From the NCBI GenBank assembly GCA_905234535.1, contig CAJOII010000008.1:1-50394 (forward strand): 50,394 nucleotides of DNA, written 5' to 3'. The translations under genes and the position numbers were made by a program. How positions within the stretch are numbered: the stretch's first letter is position 1; every line of letters starts with the position of its first letter. Positions 1-7,285 of this stretch are shown here, piece by piece. Origin of the DNA: an uncultured Ruminococcus sp. (lineage in GTDB: Bacteria > Bacillota > Clostridia > Oscillospirales > Acutalibacteraceae). The notes under the pieces are model-generated. The model saw nothing but the letters and a program-made list of their open reading frames with translations. It was not told the DNA's origin and ran no database searches.

Positions 1-973
1 GCTGTATGAAGGCAGCAAGGACTATCCGCCCTATGAGAATGTGGACTATATTGACATGACCGACGATTCTCAGGCGGGCAAGATCCTGGATCTGAAGAAC
101 AGATCCAGGTGTCTGATCAGCGAGAACAAGTGCCTCGCGACCTTCCGTGATGATCAGAACTCCTTTTATCTCTCTCACGGCGCTCCGATCAAGAGCACGA
201 GGGCGTATTATACCGTGCCGGAGAAGGTGAATTACAGCATTTCGTTGTGCGAGGGGATGAACAAAAGCCTCTCCTATGAGCTCGATATCCCCTTAGAGAA
301 GCTCTACGCGCTGGGCTATCCGCGCAACGATGTGCTGACAAGCTACCGCAGGCTCGATCTGAACAAGATGTTTCATCATGACGCGGAAAAATATATCATC
401 TGGTATCCGACCTACCGTCAGAACAGAAATATGGATTCCTCCAACACGATGAGTCCTATCCCGATCCTTCATAACGATCGGGATGTGGAGGAGCTCAATC
501 AGTTTCTGAAGGAAACGAGGACAATGCTGATCATCAAGCCTCATTTTCAGCAGGATCTGGATATCATCAACCTGCTCGGTCACAGCAACATCATCTTTAT
601 CGATAACGGTATCTTCGATCAGCACTACTGCACCTCATACGAGCTGGTCGCAAGCTGTGACGCGCTGATCACCGACTACTCCTCCATCTACTATGACTAT
701 CTGATCTGTGACAAGCCGGTCGCGCCGATCTGGGAGGATATCGATCTGTACCGTGACAGCTTCGGTCTGACAGAGGACTACGAGAAGTTCTGTTCGGGCG
801 CTCAGATCCTCTATAACATGGACGAATTCAAAGAGTTTGTTCTGGATGTCAACAGCGGCACCGACCGGATGAAGGAGAAGAGACACGAGCTGGTTGACAG
901 TCTCAAACTTTATACCGACGGAAAGAGCGCTGAGCGCGTAGTGGATTTTATCATCGAAAAGGCGTCTTTGTAG
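1..973 (+). CDS. CDP-glycerol glycerophosphotransferase, C-terminal part
   Basis: The reading frame is open from the left edge of the window, so the true start lies upstream; an internal GTG at 41 is not needed as a start. About 323 residues are visible. They carry the marks of the TagB/TagF glycosyl/glycerophosphate transferase fold: LSHGAPIKS (the HGTxxK-type motif), GYPRNDVL, WYPTYRQ, IIKPHFQQD, and LITDYSSIYYDYL near the C-terminus. Family members transfer glycerol-phosphate from CDP-glycerol onto teichoic-acid-like or other glycerol-phosphate-decorated polymers on the cytoplasmic membrane face. It is followed by its own terminator and so is separate from the operon downstream, but its position beside polysaccharide genes suggests a shared surface-polymer island. 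The family call is firm; the acceptor is unknown. Confidence 0.88.
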   Translation, partial: LYEGSKDYPPYENVDYIDMTDDSQAGKILDLKNRSRCLISENKCLATFRDDQNSFYLSHGAPIKSTRAYYTVPEKVNYSISLCEGMNKSLSYELDIPLEKLYALGYPRNDVLTSYRRLDLNKMFHHDAEKYIIWYPTYRQNRNMDSSNTMSPIPILHNDRDVEELNQFLKETRTMLIIKPHFQQDLDIINLLGHSNIIFIDNGIFDQHYCTSYELVASCDALITDYSSIYYDYLICDKPVAPIWEDIDLYRDSFGLTEDYEKFCSGAQILYNMDEFKEFVLDVNSGTDRMKEKRHELVDSLKLYTDGKSAERVVDFIIEKASL

Positions 974-1031
974 TTTTACGGCTTTAGCGCCTTCAGATTG
1001 AGCGATATGAACGCTTTTTTCATAGAAAAAA

Positions 1032-1070
1032 CCGTTTCTGATTCTGTTATGAGCAGAAGCGGATTTTTTA
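1032..1070 (+). terminator. Rho-independent terminator after the glycerophosphotransferase gene
   Basis: A 9-bp stem (CCGTTTCTG at 1032-1040 with CAGAAGCGG at 1054-1062, one G-T pair) with a 13-nt loop is followed by a run of Ts (1064-1069). It separates the partial upstream gene from the promoter at 1093. Confidence 0.8.
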
Positions 1071-1092
1071 TACCTGAAATGTGTCCGAAAAA

Positions 1093-1121
1093 TTGACAAA
1101 ATTCTCAAAAAGTGCTATCAT
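1093..1121 (+). promoter_or_regulatory. Sigma-A type promoter of the polysaccharide operon
   Basis: TTGACA (1093-1098), a 17-bp spacer and TATCAT (1116-1121) with an extended -10 TGC just before it. It lies directly after the terminator and 140 bp before the first gene of the operon. Initiation is expected near 1128. No other promoter of this quality was noticed before 20593, so much or all of the cluster may be transcribed from here. Confidence 0.75.
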
Positions 1122-1261
1122 AATCTAAATTTGTATACAATAGGAAAGAAGTGACTTTTTTGTGAGAGAACGATCACAAAAGCTGCTTCGAAAAAGCCGG
1201 AAAAACCACCCGGATTCAGTGGCAGTAACGCCGGAAAAGACTTGAAAGACAGGGGTGTATT
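1122..1261 (+). other. Structured 5' leader of the polysaccharide operon
   Basis: About 134 nt lie between the predicted transcription start and the first start codon. The leader holds a perfect 8-bp hairpin (TTTTGTGA 1158-1165 with TCACAAAA 1174-1181), a short GCTT/AAGC hairpin after it, and a region with repeated CCGG and CCAC/GTGG pairs at about 1197-1240. No known riboswitch class was recognised and no terminator-like T-run follows. The ribosome binding site is AGGGGTG about 7 nt before the ATG. Confidence 0.35.
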
Positions 1262-2800
1262 ATGAGAAAAACAATTATTATTCTCAGCACGGTGTTCGCG
1301 GTGATCTGCGTCGCGCTGACGGCGATCTCGCCGGACTATCTATCGATGCTGGTTGTCGGCGTGATGGGCGTCGCGGTGGCGCTGGGATTCGTGTTCAGCT
1401 TGGTGCCGCTTCTTCTTTACAGCGGAGGCTTCAAGAACGGGCAGTTGAGCATCGACCGCGCCAAGGAGATCAACGCGGATTATATATGGACCGCTGTTCA
1501 GATCGAGACGCCGTTCTTCAGACAAAGAAATCTCGATCAGATCTTTGACTCCTATCTTGAGAGCGTGAAGGAGGAGAGGGACAAGGGCGTCGTCATCAGC
1601 GATATCGAGGATGTCATCAACGAGGAAGCGCTCTCTCTGTTGAGCTGGAGAGGGGTTGTGCTGCAGATCGCCGGTATGCTGACCGCACTCGGTCTGCTCG
1701 GCACCTTCCTCGGGCTGGTCACCGGTATCAGCTCTGTCTCCTTCGGCACCGCCGAGGCGACGATCGAGAGTATCGAGAATCTGCTTCGCGGTATCGCGAC
1801 CGCGTTCTATACCTCTATCGTGGGCGTTATCCTCTCGATCCTCTTCAATGTCGCTTACCGTTTGGTGTGGAATATCGCGATCCGGGAGATGAACCTGTTC
1901 ATCGACCGGTTCCATGCACAGATCCAGCTCTCAGTTGATGAGCAGATCCGCGCGAAGCAGTATCTCAACACCGAGCGGATGATCGAAACACTCGAGGTGA
2001 TCCGCACCAACTCGAGCCTCAATCTCAGCCAGAAGGCGGCAGATCCAGCTCAGGAGCAGCGGATGATGATCGATATCATCTCCGGTCTCAAGCGCGGAGA
2101 GTTCACCTTCAGTTTAGAGCCGGTCTGCGGTCTGTCCGACCGCAATATCCTCAAGGCGGAGAGCAAGCTCCGGTGGAACCACTCGGTCTTAGGTACCGTG
2201 CAGCCCTCGGTCTATTTGCCGATCGTCGAGTCCGACGGCTTTATTGCGAAGCTCGATGTCCATATGTGGGAAGAGGTCTTGAAGACCGTCAAAGGATGGG
2301 TCAGAAGCGGTTCAAATCCCGTACCGGTGATCCTCGATGTCCGCAAGACGGATCTTCTGGCGCTGGATGTCGATGAGACGATCTCCTCCCTGCTTGATAA
2401 ATATGACCTTGATCCGAGAAACATCGAGATTGCGATCGACGCCTCCACCTATGTGATTTGCAACGAAGAAGCTATCAAGGCAGAGCGCGCGTTCATAGAG
2501 AAAGGCATCAGGATCTCGGTCTCAAACTTCGACGGCAACTTTGTCGGGTTGGGTGCGACCAGAGCCGACGAGGTATATCTCAATATCGATCTTGTCGAGA
2601 ATCCCGACGATGTGGAAAGCATTTTCCGTCAGGCGCAGAATACGCATATCAACCTGATCTGCGGCGGCGTATCCTCGGCGAAGCAGCTCGCGGATATCAA
2701 GAAGTACGGCTGTCTGTACGGCAAGGGTGAGCATCTGTATCCCGAGATGACCCGCTATGAGTTCGCGAAGCTGATGCAATATCCCGCTGTTGAGGACTGA
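1262..2800 (+). CDS. MotA/TolQ/ExbB-type proton-channel protein fused to a degenerate EAL domain
   Basis: 512 residues. Four membrane segments are visible (about 4-23, 30-53, 132-156, 180-203). The third contains ALGLLGTFLGLVTGI and the fourth GIATAFYTSIVGVILSI, the two signature helices of MotA/TolQ/ExbB channel subunits. A charged, probably helical tail (205-265) leads to an EAL-like fold at about 272-508, with LRWNH, PSVYLPIVESDGFIAKLD and a final YGCLYGKG segment in the right order. The catalytic set is lost: EAL reads ESK (300-302), the DDFG motif reads SNFD (421-424), and the usual metal and base residues are replaced, so it cannot plausibly be an active c-di-GMP phosphodiesterase. By the topology of the family the EAL part is cytoplasmic. 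It is first in the operon, 76 bp before a MotB-like partner, and probably forms a proton-driven stator with it. Binding c-di-GMP or another protein is possible. Confidence 0.8.
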   Translation: MRKTIIILSTVFAVICVALTAISPDYLSMLVVGVMGVAVALGFVFSLVPLLLYSGGFKNGQLSIDRAKEINADYIWTAVQIETPFFRQRNLDQIFDSYLESVKEERDKGVVISDIEDVINEEALSLLSWRGVVLQIAGMLTALGLLGTFLGLVTGISSVSFGTAEATIESIENLLRGIATAFYTSIVGVILSILFNVAYRLVWNIAIREMNLFIDRFHAQIQLSVDEQIRAKQYLNTERMIETLEVIRTNSSLNLSQKAADPAQEQRMMIDIISGLKRGEFTFSLEPVCGLSDRNILKAESKLRWNHSVLGTVQPSVYLPIVESDGFIAKLDVHMWEEVLKTVKGWVRSGSNPVPVILDVRKTDLLALDVDETISSLLDKYDLDPRNIEIAIDASTYVICNEEAIKAERAFIEKGIRISVSNFDGNFVGLGATRADEVYLNIDLVENPDDVESIFRQAQNTHINLICGGVSSAKQLADIKKYGCLYGKGEHLYPEMTRYEFAKLMQYPAVED

Positions 2801-2876
2801 GCGCCTTCATTCGATTGCATCGGTTGATGAAATTTTTATCTCTGCTTAGCGGCGGAAAGTTGAAATAGGGTATACT

Positions 2877-4490
2877 ATGAAAAAACGAAAAGTAATTAAA
2901 CAAGGCGAAGAAGAATACTGGAAGTCGTTTACCGATATTCTGACCGGTCTGCTGCTTGTGATCCTGCTGATCTTGATGCTGCTTCTGCTGCTTTTGACGC
3001 AGATGAACAACGAGGAGCACGAGAAGGACTACGACTACGAGACCTATAATGTTTACGATAACAATCACGACGCCGATTACTGGCAACATGAGAATCAGAA
3101 GTACGATAACGACAACAGCAGCAGCGGCGGCGGAGGCGGTTCAGGCGTAGATGATCCCGGCGATAATGATAACGAGGGCATCTATTTTGACATCGGTCAC
3201 GACAAGACCGCGGTGCTGGTGACGGTTGTCGATGAAGAAACCAAAAATGTCATCAAAAAGGAAGGTACGCTCTTTGAGCTGTATGCCGAGAAGGATGCCC
3301 ACGGCGGACTGCTCACGCTGCATACCTACTATCCGACCAAGGTGGAGTATAAACAGTACGAGACCACCGAGGCGGGTACCTTCTACCTTCCCGAGAAGAT
3401 CTCTCAGGGTTGGTACTCGCTGCATAACCTGACAGCGCCCGAGGGGTATTCAGTGGCAAAGGATGTCTCCTTTGAGATCACAGAGTCGCTCGACTGGCCC
3501 GAGCCGTTTATGGTACAGGTGCCGATGTCTCCCGCAAAGGCGGTCATCTATGTTCAAGAGGTCGACTCTGTTACAGGCGAGAAGATCGGCGGCGGCAGCT
3601 ATGAGGTGTTTGCCGCTCAGGATATCATCACGCTCGACGGTACCGTAAGATACAAGAAGGGCGAGAAGGTGGACGAGTTCTCCTGTGATGAGACAGGCGC
3701 CGGACAGAGCATCGAGCTGTATCTCGGCACCTATACGGTACAGCAGAAGTCTCCTGCGCAGTTCTACGCGCTGAACCGCTCGAAGCTCAATGTCAAGCTC
3801 GAGGAAACGGATTCCGACGCGAATCGCTACAGCCTCAGATGTGAGAAGACGAGGGCGACGGTGAACCTGACGGATGAATATTCGAAGGATCCGATCATCG
3901 GCGCGGTGTTCAGCGTATCCGATCGTGAGAATCTGATCACCGACAAGGGCGGCAGCGTCACGCTGACGGATCTTGAAAAGAATACCACCTATACGCTGAC
4001 GCTCGAGAATCTCCCCGAGCCCTACCGCAGGTCATTTGACACGATCACCGTGACCGTAGACAATGACGGGTATATCGAGGGCAAGACGACCCGGAGTATC
4101 ACCGAGACCGCGTATATGACGCGTCTGTCGGTGGATATCACCGATATCCTCTTCAAAGTGGGGATCTCCGGCTATGATATGAAGCTCTACAACAGCGACG
4201 GCGTTATCGCGGAGGAATGGGAGACAAATTCTGCGGCGTATGTCATGGAGGGTCTTGAGCCCGGCGCCTATGAGCTTGAGATCAACAACAACCGCTCCGG
4301 CAGGATCAAGATCGATCTCAAGGATATTGGCAAACTCCAGCAGATGAACAAAGAGATCTGGACTTTGTGGGATACCGTATCCGTCGTCGTCTCAGCTGCA
4401 GTCATCGGTCTGGCGGTGTTCCTCGTGATATATTTTGTTCGCAAAAATAAAGGGAAAAGAAAAAGCAAAACCGAAAGCGGAGAGAAGTAA
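2877..4490 (+). CDS. MotB/ExbD-like single-helix protein with SpaA/Cna-B-like repeats
   Basis: 537 residues. The N-terminus (WKSFTDILTGLLLVILLI, about 15-32, helix continuing to 41) matches the MotB/ExbD/ZorB layout: a short cytoplasmic stretch, then a helix with one Asp (D20) at its start, the residue that carries protons in those families. A low-complexity Asp/Asn/Tyr/Gly linker (45-100) follows. Then come three to four beta-sandwich repeats like SpaA/Cna-B (about 110-205, 220-310, 325-415, 418-480); the first holds TAPEGY, the typical SpaA motif. A second membrane helix (about 500-520) and a Lys-rich tail end the protein, so both ends should be cytoplasmic. There is no LPXTG signal and no OmpA-like peptidoglycan-binding domain. 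It is the likely partner of the MotA-like protein upstream. The last codon abuts the next ATG. Confidence 0.75.
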   Translation: MKKRKVIKQGEEEYWKSFTDILTGLLLVILLILMLLLLLLTQMNNEEHEKDYDYETYNVYDNNHDADYWQHENQKYDNDNSSSGGGGGSGVDDPGDNDNEGIYFDIGHDKTAVLVTVVDEETKNVIKKEGTLFELYAEKDAHGGLLTLHTYYPTKVEYKQYETTEAGTFYLPEKISQGWYSLHNLTAPEGYSVAKDVSFEITESLDWPEPFMVQVPMSPAKAVIYVQEVDSVTGEKIGGGSYEVFAAQDIITLDGTVRYKKGEKVDEFSCDETGAGQSIELYLGTYTVQQKSPAQFYALNRSKLNVKLEETDSDANRYSLRCEKTRATVNLTDEYSKDPIIGAVFSVSDRENLITDKGGSVTLTDLEKNTTYTLTLENLPEPYRRSFDTITVTVDNDGYIEGKTTRSITETAYMTRLSVDITDILFKVGISGYDMKLYNSDGVIAEEWETNSAAYVMEGLEPGAYELEINNNRSGRIKIDLKDIGKLQQMNKEIWTLWDTVSVVVSAAVIGLAVFLVIYFVRKNKGKRKSKTESGEK

Positions 4491-5921
4491 ATGAATCGTA
4501 AGGGTTATAAAAAAAGTGATATATTATATCATATCGTCAAAGGTTGGCGGACGATCATCCTGTGTACCTTCATCGGGCTGATCGTTGGTGTGGTGCTGAT
4601 CGGTATCGATTATATCCGCGGCGAGATGGTCAAGGAATATAAGATCACCTCCTCAGTCGCGGTCGTCGCCGTGAACAAGAACGGCCAGTACACCTCGCGA
4701 ACCACCACCCCCTACGGTAGCGACCTCGACTACGCGAGAAGTCTGACCGATACCGCAATGTACATCTTCAAGAGCGAGAAGACGATGCAGAAGGTGATCG
4801 ACAGCGTAGGTCTTCAGGGGGTCTCTCCCGTGGATATCTCGCGCAATCTTTCGCTGAACAGATACGGAGAGACTGAGATCGTCGAGTTTACTTTGATGTG
4901 GCGCAGCGGCAACGAGGGTCTGGAAATCATGAAGGCGCTCAACAAGGCGGTCGATGAATCACTGATCGATACGCTCAAGATCGGTCAGGTCGCCGTGATC
5001 AACGAGCCGAAGGCGATCTTCATCGTCGGCGGTGACAATAATATCGCGCTGTGGGTGATCATCGGCTTCTTCGTGGGATTGATTCTCTGTATCCTCAGAT
5101 GGGCCATCTACACTACAGTTATCAACGAACATGAGATCGTGGAGTTCTTCGATATCGACACCTTCGGAGGTCTTCCTTTTGATACCCGGTACGCCGCGTC
5201 CGATCCCCTCTCAAATTTGAATCTGCCTATTCAGGATGATATCAACTCCGTGACGCATATGCTCATCAACCGGATGCAGCAGAAGGGGTATCACAAGCTC
5301 TACATCACTTCTACAAAGCACGAAGAGGGCAAGACGAGGCTGCTCGCGGATATCGCGGTTCATCTCTCCAAGCTCGGCAAGAAGACGCTTCTGATCGACT
5401 GTGACTTCAACAATCCGACGCTCGGCACGCTGTTTTACAGCGATCTGCCTTATGAAAACACCCTGAACGCTCTGTACCGCGGCGACGCAGATTCGCTCGA
5501 CGCGATCGCGCATATCAACGGCTGTCTTGATCTGCTGCCGCTGATCCTCGAGAAGAATCCCGAGACCTTCAATGACGCGCTGCTTGAGCAGATCGACAGA
5601 GTGATCGGCGGATATGACTATGTCCTGATCGACGCTGCTCCCGTCGGCGTTGACGCCGAGGTGCTGCGTCTCAACGAGATCACCGATACCGTATTGTTTA
5701 TCGTGCGTTTTGACGACGCGAAGGTGGAACATATCAGAAAGGCGGTCGGGCGGCTGGAGAAGTCCGGCATCCCGATTATTGGCGGTGTGTTGAACTATGT
5801 CGTCAACTGGAAGCATACGATCCTCAATACGCCGAAGCATCTCAAGTCCGTGATCGAGAAAGAGATCAAGAAGAGAGATAAGCGTCAGAAAAAGAAGAAG
5901 CGCTCGTCCGCTGACGAGTAA
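4491..5921 (+). CDS. Wzz/Wzc-like chain-length regulator with BY-kinase-type ATPase domain
   Basis: 476 residues with two membrane helices (about 20-40 and 183-205) flanking an extracellular Wzz-type region, then a cytoplasmic P-loop domain from about 245. The domain keeps the second Walker motif (LLIDCDFNNPTLG) and Walker B (YVLIDAAPVG). Its P-loop is unusual: TSTKHEEGKTRL lacks the first glycine of the normal GxxxxGK form. The C-terminus is Lys-rich (KRDKRQKKKKRSSADE) and has no tyrosine cluster, the usual autophosphorylation site of Wzc/CapB. In Gram-positives these two halves are usually separate (CapA and CapB). The gene starts directly after the previous stop (TAA then ATG), so it is probably coupled to the MotB-like gene. 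A role in controlling polysaccharide length and export is expected; kinase activity is uncertain. Confidence 0.82.
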   Translation: MNRKGYKKSDILYHIVKGWRTIILCTFIGLIVGVVLIGIDYIRGEMVKEYKITSSVAVVAVNKNGQYTSRTTTPYGSDLDYARSLTDTAMYIFKSEKTMQKVIDSVGLQGVSPVDISRNLSLNRYGETEIVEFTLMWRSGNEGLEIMKALNKAVDESLIDTLKIGQVAVINEPKAIFIVGGDNNIALWVIIGFFVGLILCILRWAIYTTVINEHEIVEFFDIDTFGGLPFDTRYAASDPLSNLNLPIQDDINSVTHMLINRMQQKGYHKLYITSTKHEEGKTRLLADIAVHLSKLGKKTLLIDCDFNNPTLGTLFYSDLPYENTLNALYRGDADSLDAIAHINGCLDLLPLILEKNPETFNDALLEQIDRVIGGYDYVLIDAAPVGVDAEVLRLNEITDTVLFIVRFDDAKVEHIRKAVGRLEKSGIPIIGGVLNYVVNWKHTILNTPKHLKSVIEKEIKKRDKRQKKKKRSSADE

Positions 5922-5930
5922 CGATATTTT

Positions 5931-5962
5931 GCGCAGGGCGGACTGAGGAGTTCCGCCTGCGC
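5931..5962 (+). other. Intercistronic stem-loop
   Basis: GCGCAGGGCGGA and TCCGCCTGCGC pair as an 11-bp stem with one bulged G and a 9-nt loop. No T-run follows, so it is not a normal terminator. It lies in the 150-bp gap between the Wzc-like gene and the first glycosyltransferase gene, where it may mark an mRNA processing or stability site. The rest of the gap shows no gene. Confidence 0.4.
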
Positions 5963-6071
5963 TGACAGCGGGTTTCAGCGGGCGTTCTGTTCTGCTGAGA
6001 TAATGAATGGGTAGTAATGTCCGAAAGACGGCACAGACATTTTCTTTCGAACAAGGGGTAGACAAGATAGC

Positions 6072-7247
6072 ATGAAACAGAAGATATTATTCTTAGCCGC
6101 GCACTTTACATCGTTGTATTTTACACGGCGGGAGCTGATCGAAGAGCTTGCGGACCGCGGGTATGATATCTACATATCGATCCCCGAATCCGACGACAAC
6201 CGTTTTTTTACCGCCTTGGGATGTACGGTCATCCCGACTGAGGTGGAGCGGCGCGGCACCAATCCGCTCAAAGATCTGCTGCTGATATTCAGGTACAGGC
6301 GGATTATTCGTAAGGTGAAACCGGATGTGATTCTGTCGTATGAGATCAAACCGAATATCTACGGCGCTTTGGGAAACCGCTTTTTAAAGAACCCCGAGAC
6401 CGGCGAAAAGTACAAGCAGATCTGCAATATCACCGGTACCGGCGCTACCTTTCTGACAGATGATTTTATTTGTAAGTTATGCAAAATCCTATATCGGATT
6501 TCTCTCGGAAAAAATCCCTATCTTGTCTTTTTTCAGAACGCGCAGGACAGAGATTTCTTTGTTAAAAACCGTATGGTCGGAAAGAACAACGAACTGCTTC
6601 CCGGATCGGGCGTGAATCTTTACCAGTTTCCGTTCAGACCGATGCCGAAGGATGATACGGTCAAGTTCATCTTTATCGCGCGTGTGATGCGCGTCAAAGG
6701 GATTCATGAGTATCTGCACGCGGCAAGAAGGATCAAAGAGGAGTATCCGCATACGAGGTTTTTCATCGCCGGCTGGAATGAAGAAGAGAATTATATGCGG
6801 CTCGTGGATCGATATGAGGACGAGGGTGTTGTCGAGTATCTCGGGTTTACGAATAATATCATCAGCTGTATCGATCGATGTCACTGTACCGTACTTCCGT
6901 CTCACGGCGGAGAGGGCGTGCCGAATGTCCTTTTGGAATCTTCGGCAATGGGCAGAGCGTGTATCGGCTCAAAGATCCCCGGCACGGTAGATGTGATTGA
7001 TGACGGCAAGACCGGCTTCTTATTCGAAGCGAAAAACGATGAGGATCTGATGAACGCGATTCGAAAGTTCCTCGCGCTTTCCTATGAAGAGAAGGCCCGG
7101 ATGGGCAAAGCCGGCAGAGAGCGAATGGAAAGGCTCTTTGACCGAAATTTAGTGATTAACACCTATCTCAGGAAGATAGAAAGAGCTGTCGGTAAAAACG
7201 ATCCGGAGCTCTCCGGCGCGGCGCAGTCCTCAAAAGTCCAGCTTTAA
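6072..7247 (+). CDS. Glycosyltransferase, GT-B fold (GT4-like)
   Basis: 391 residues, soluble, two Rossmann halves. The N-terminal half has GYDIYISIPE and the KPDVILSYEIKPNIYGA segment seen in PglA/CapM-type enzymes. The C-terminal half has FIFIARVMRVKGIHEYL, the nucleotide-sugar site GEGVPNVLLESSAMGRACIG and TGFLFEAKNDEDL. Such enzymes add one sugar to an undecaprenyl-linked acceptor on the cytoplasmic face. The resemblance to PglA-like transferases suggests an early step, but donor and acceptor cannot be read from sequence. It begins with ATG after AAGGGG and a 150-bp gap. Confidence 0.85.
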   Translation: MKQKILFLAAHFTSLYFTRRELIEELADRGYDIYISIPESDDNRFFTALGCTVIPTEVERRGTNPLKDLLLIFRYRRIIRKVKPDVILSYEIKPNIYGALGNRFLKNPETGEKYKQICNITGTGATFLTDDFICKLCKILYRISLGKNPYLVFFQNAQDRDFFVKNRMVGKNNELLPGSGVNLYQFPFRPMPKDDTVKFIFIARVMRVKGIHEYLHAARRIKEEYPHTRFFIAGWNEEENYMRLVDRYEDEGVVEYLGFTNNIISCIDRCHCTVLPSHGGEGVPNVLLESSAMGRACIGSKIPGTVDVIDDGKTGFLFEAKNDEDLMNAIRKFLALSYEEKARMGKAGRERMERLFDRNLVINTYLRKIERAVGKNDPELSGAAQSSKVQL

Positions 7248-7285
7248 GACGGGATATTATGCGATAGAAAGAAAGGTGCGATAAA

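Noticed and set aside
1122..1261. c-di-GMP or other known riboswitch in the operon leader
   Set aside because: The EAL-like domain made this attractive, but I could not fit the conserved cores of the c-di-GMP-I/II, c-di-AMP, cobalamin or preQ1 classes.
1340..1915. Long minus-strand frames opposite the MotA-like gene and many others (for example 12542-13198, 19251-19964, 42504-43196)
   Set aside because: They lie wholly opposite well-supported genes, lack ribosome binding sites and have Arg/His/Asp-rich shadow composition.
1262..4490. Zorya anti-phage system (ZorA/ZorB)
   Set aside because: The channel-plus-stub layout is similar, but the partner lacks the OmpA-like domain, no ZorC/ZorD or helicase/nuclease gene follows, and the neighbours are polysaccharide genes.
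2877..4490. Sortase-anchored pilin or adhesin
   Set aside because: SpaA-like repeats and APEGY are present, but there is no signal peptide, no LPXTG motif and no sortase gene; the N-terminal helix fits a MotB/ExbD-type stub.
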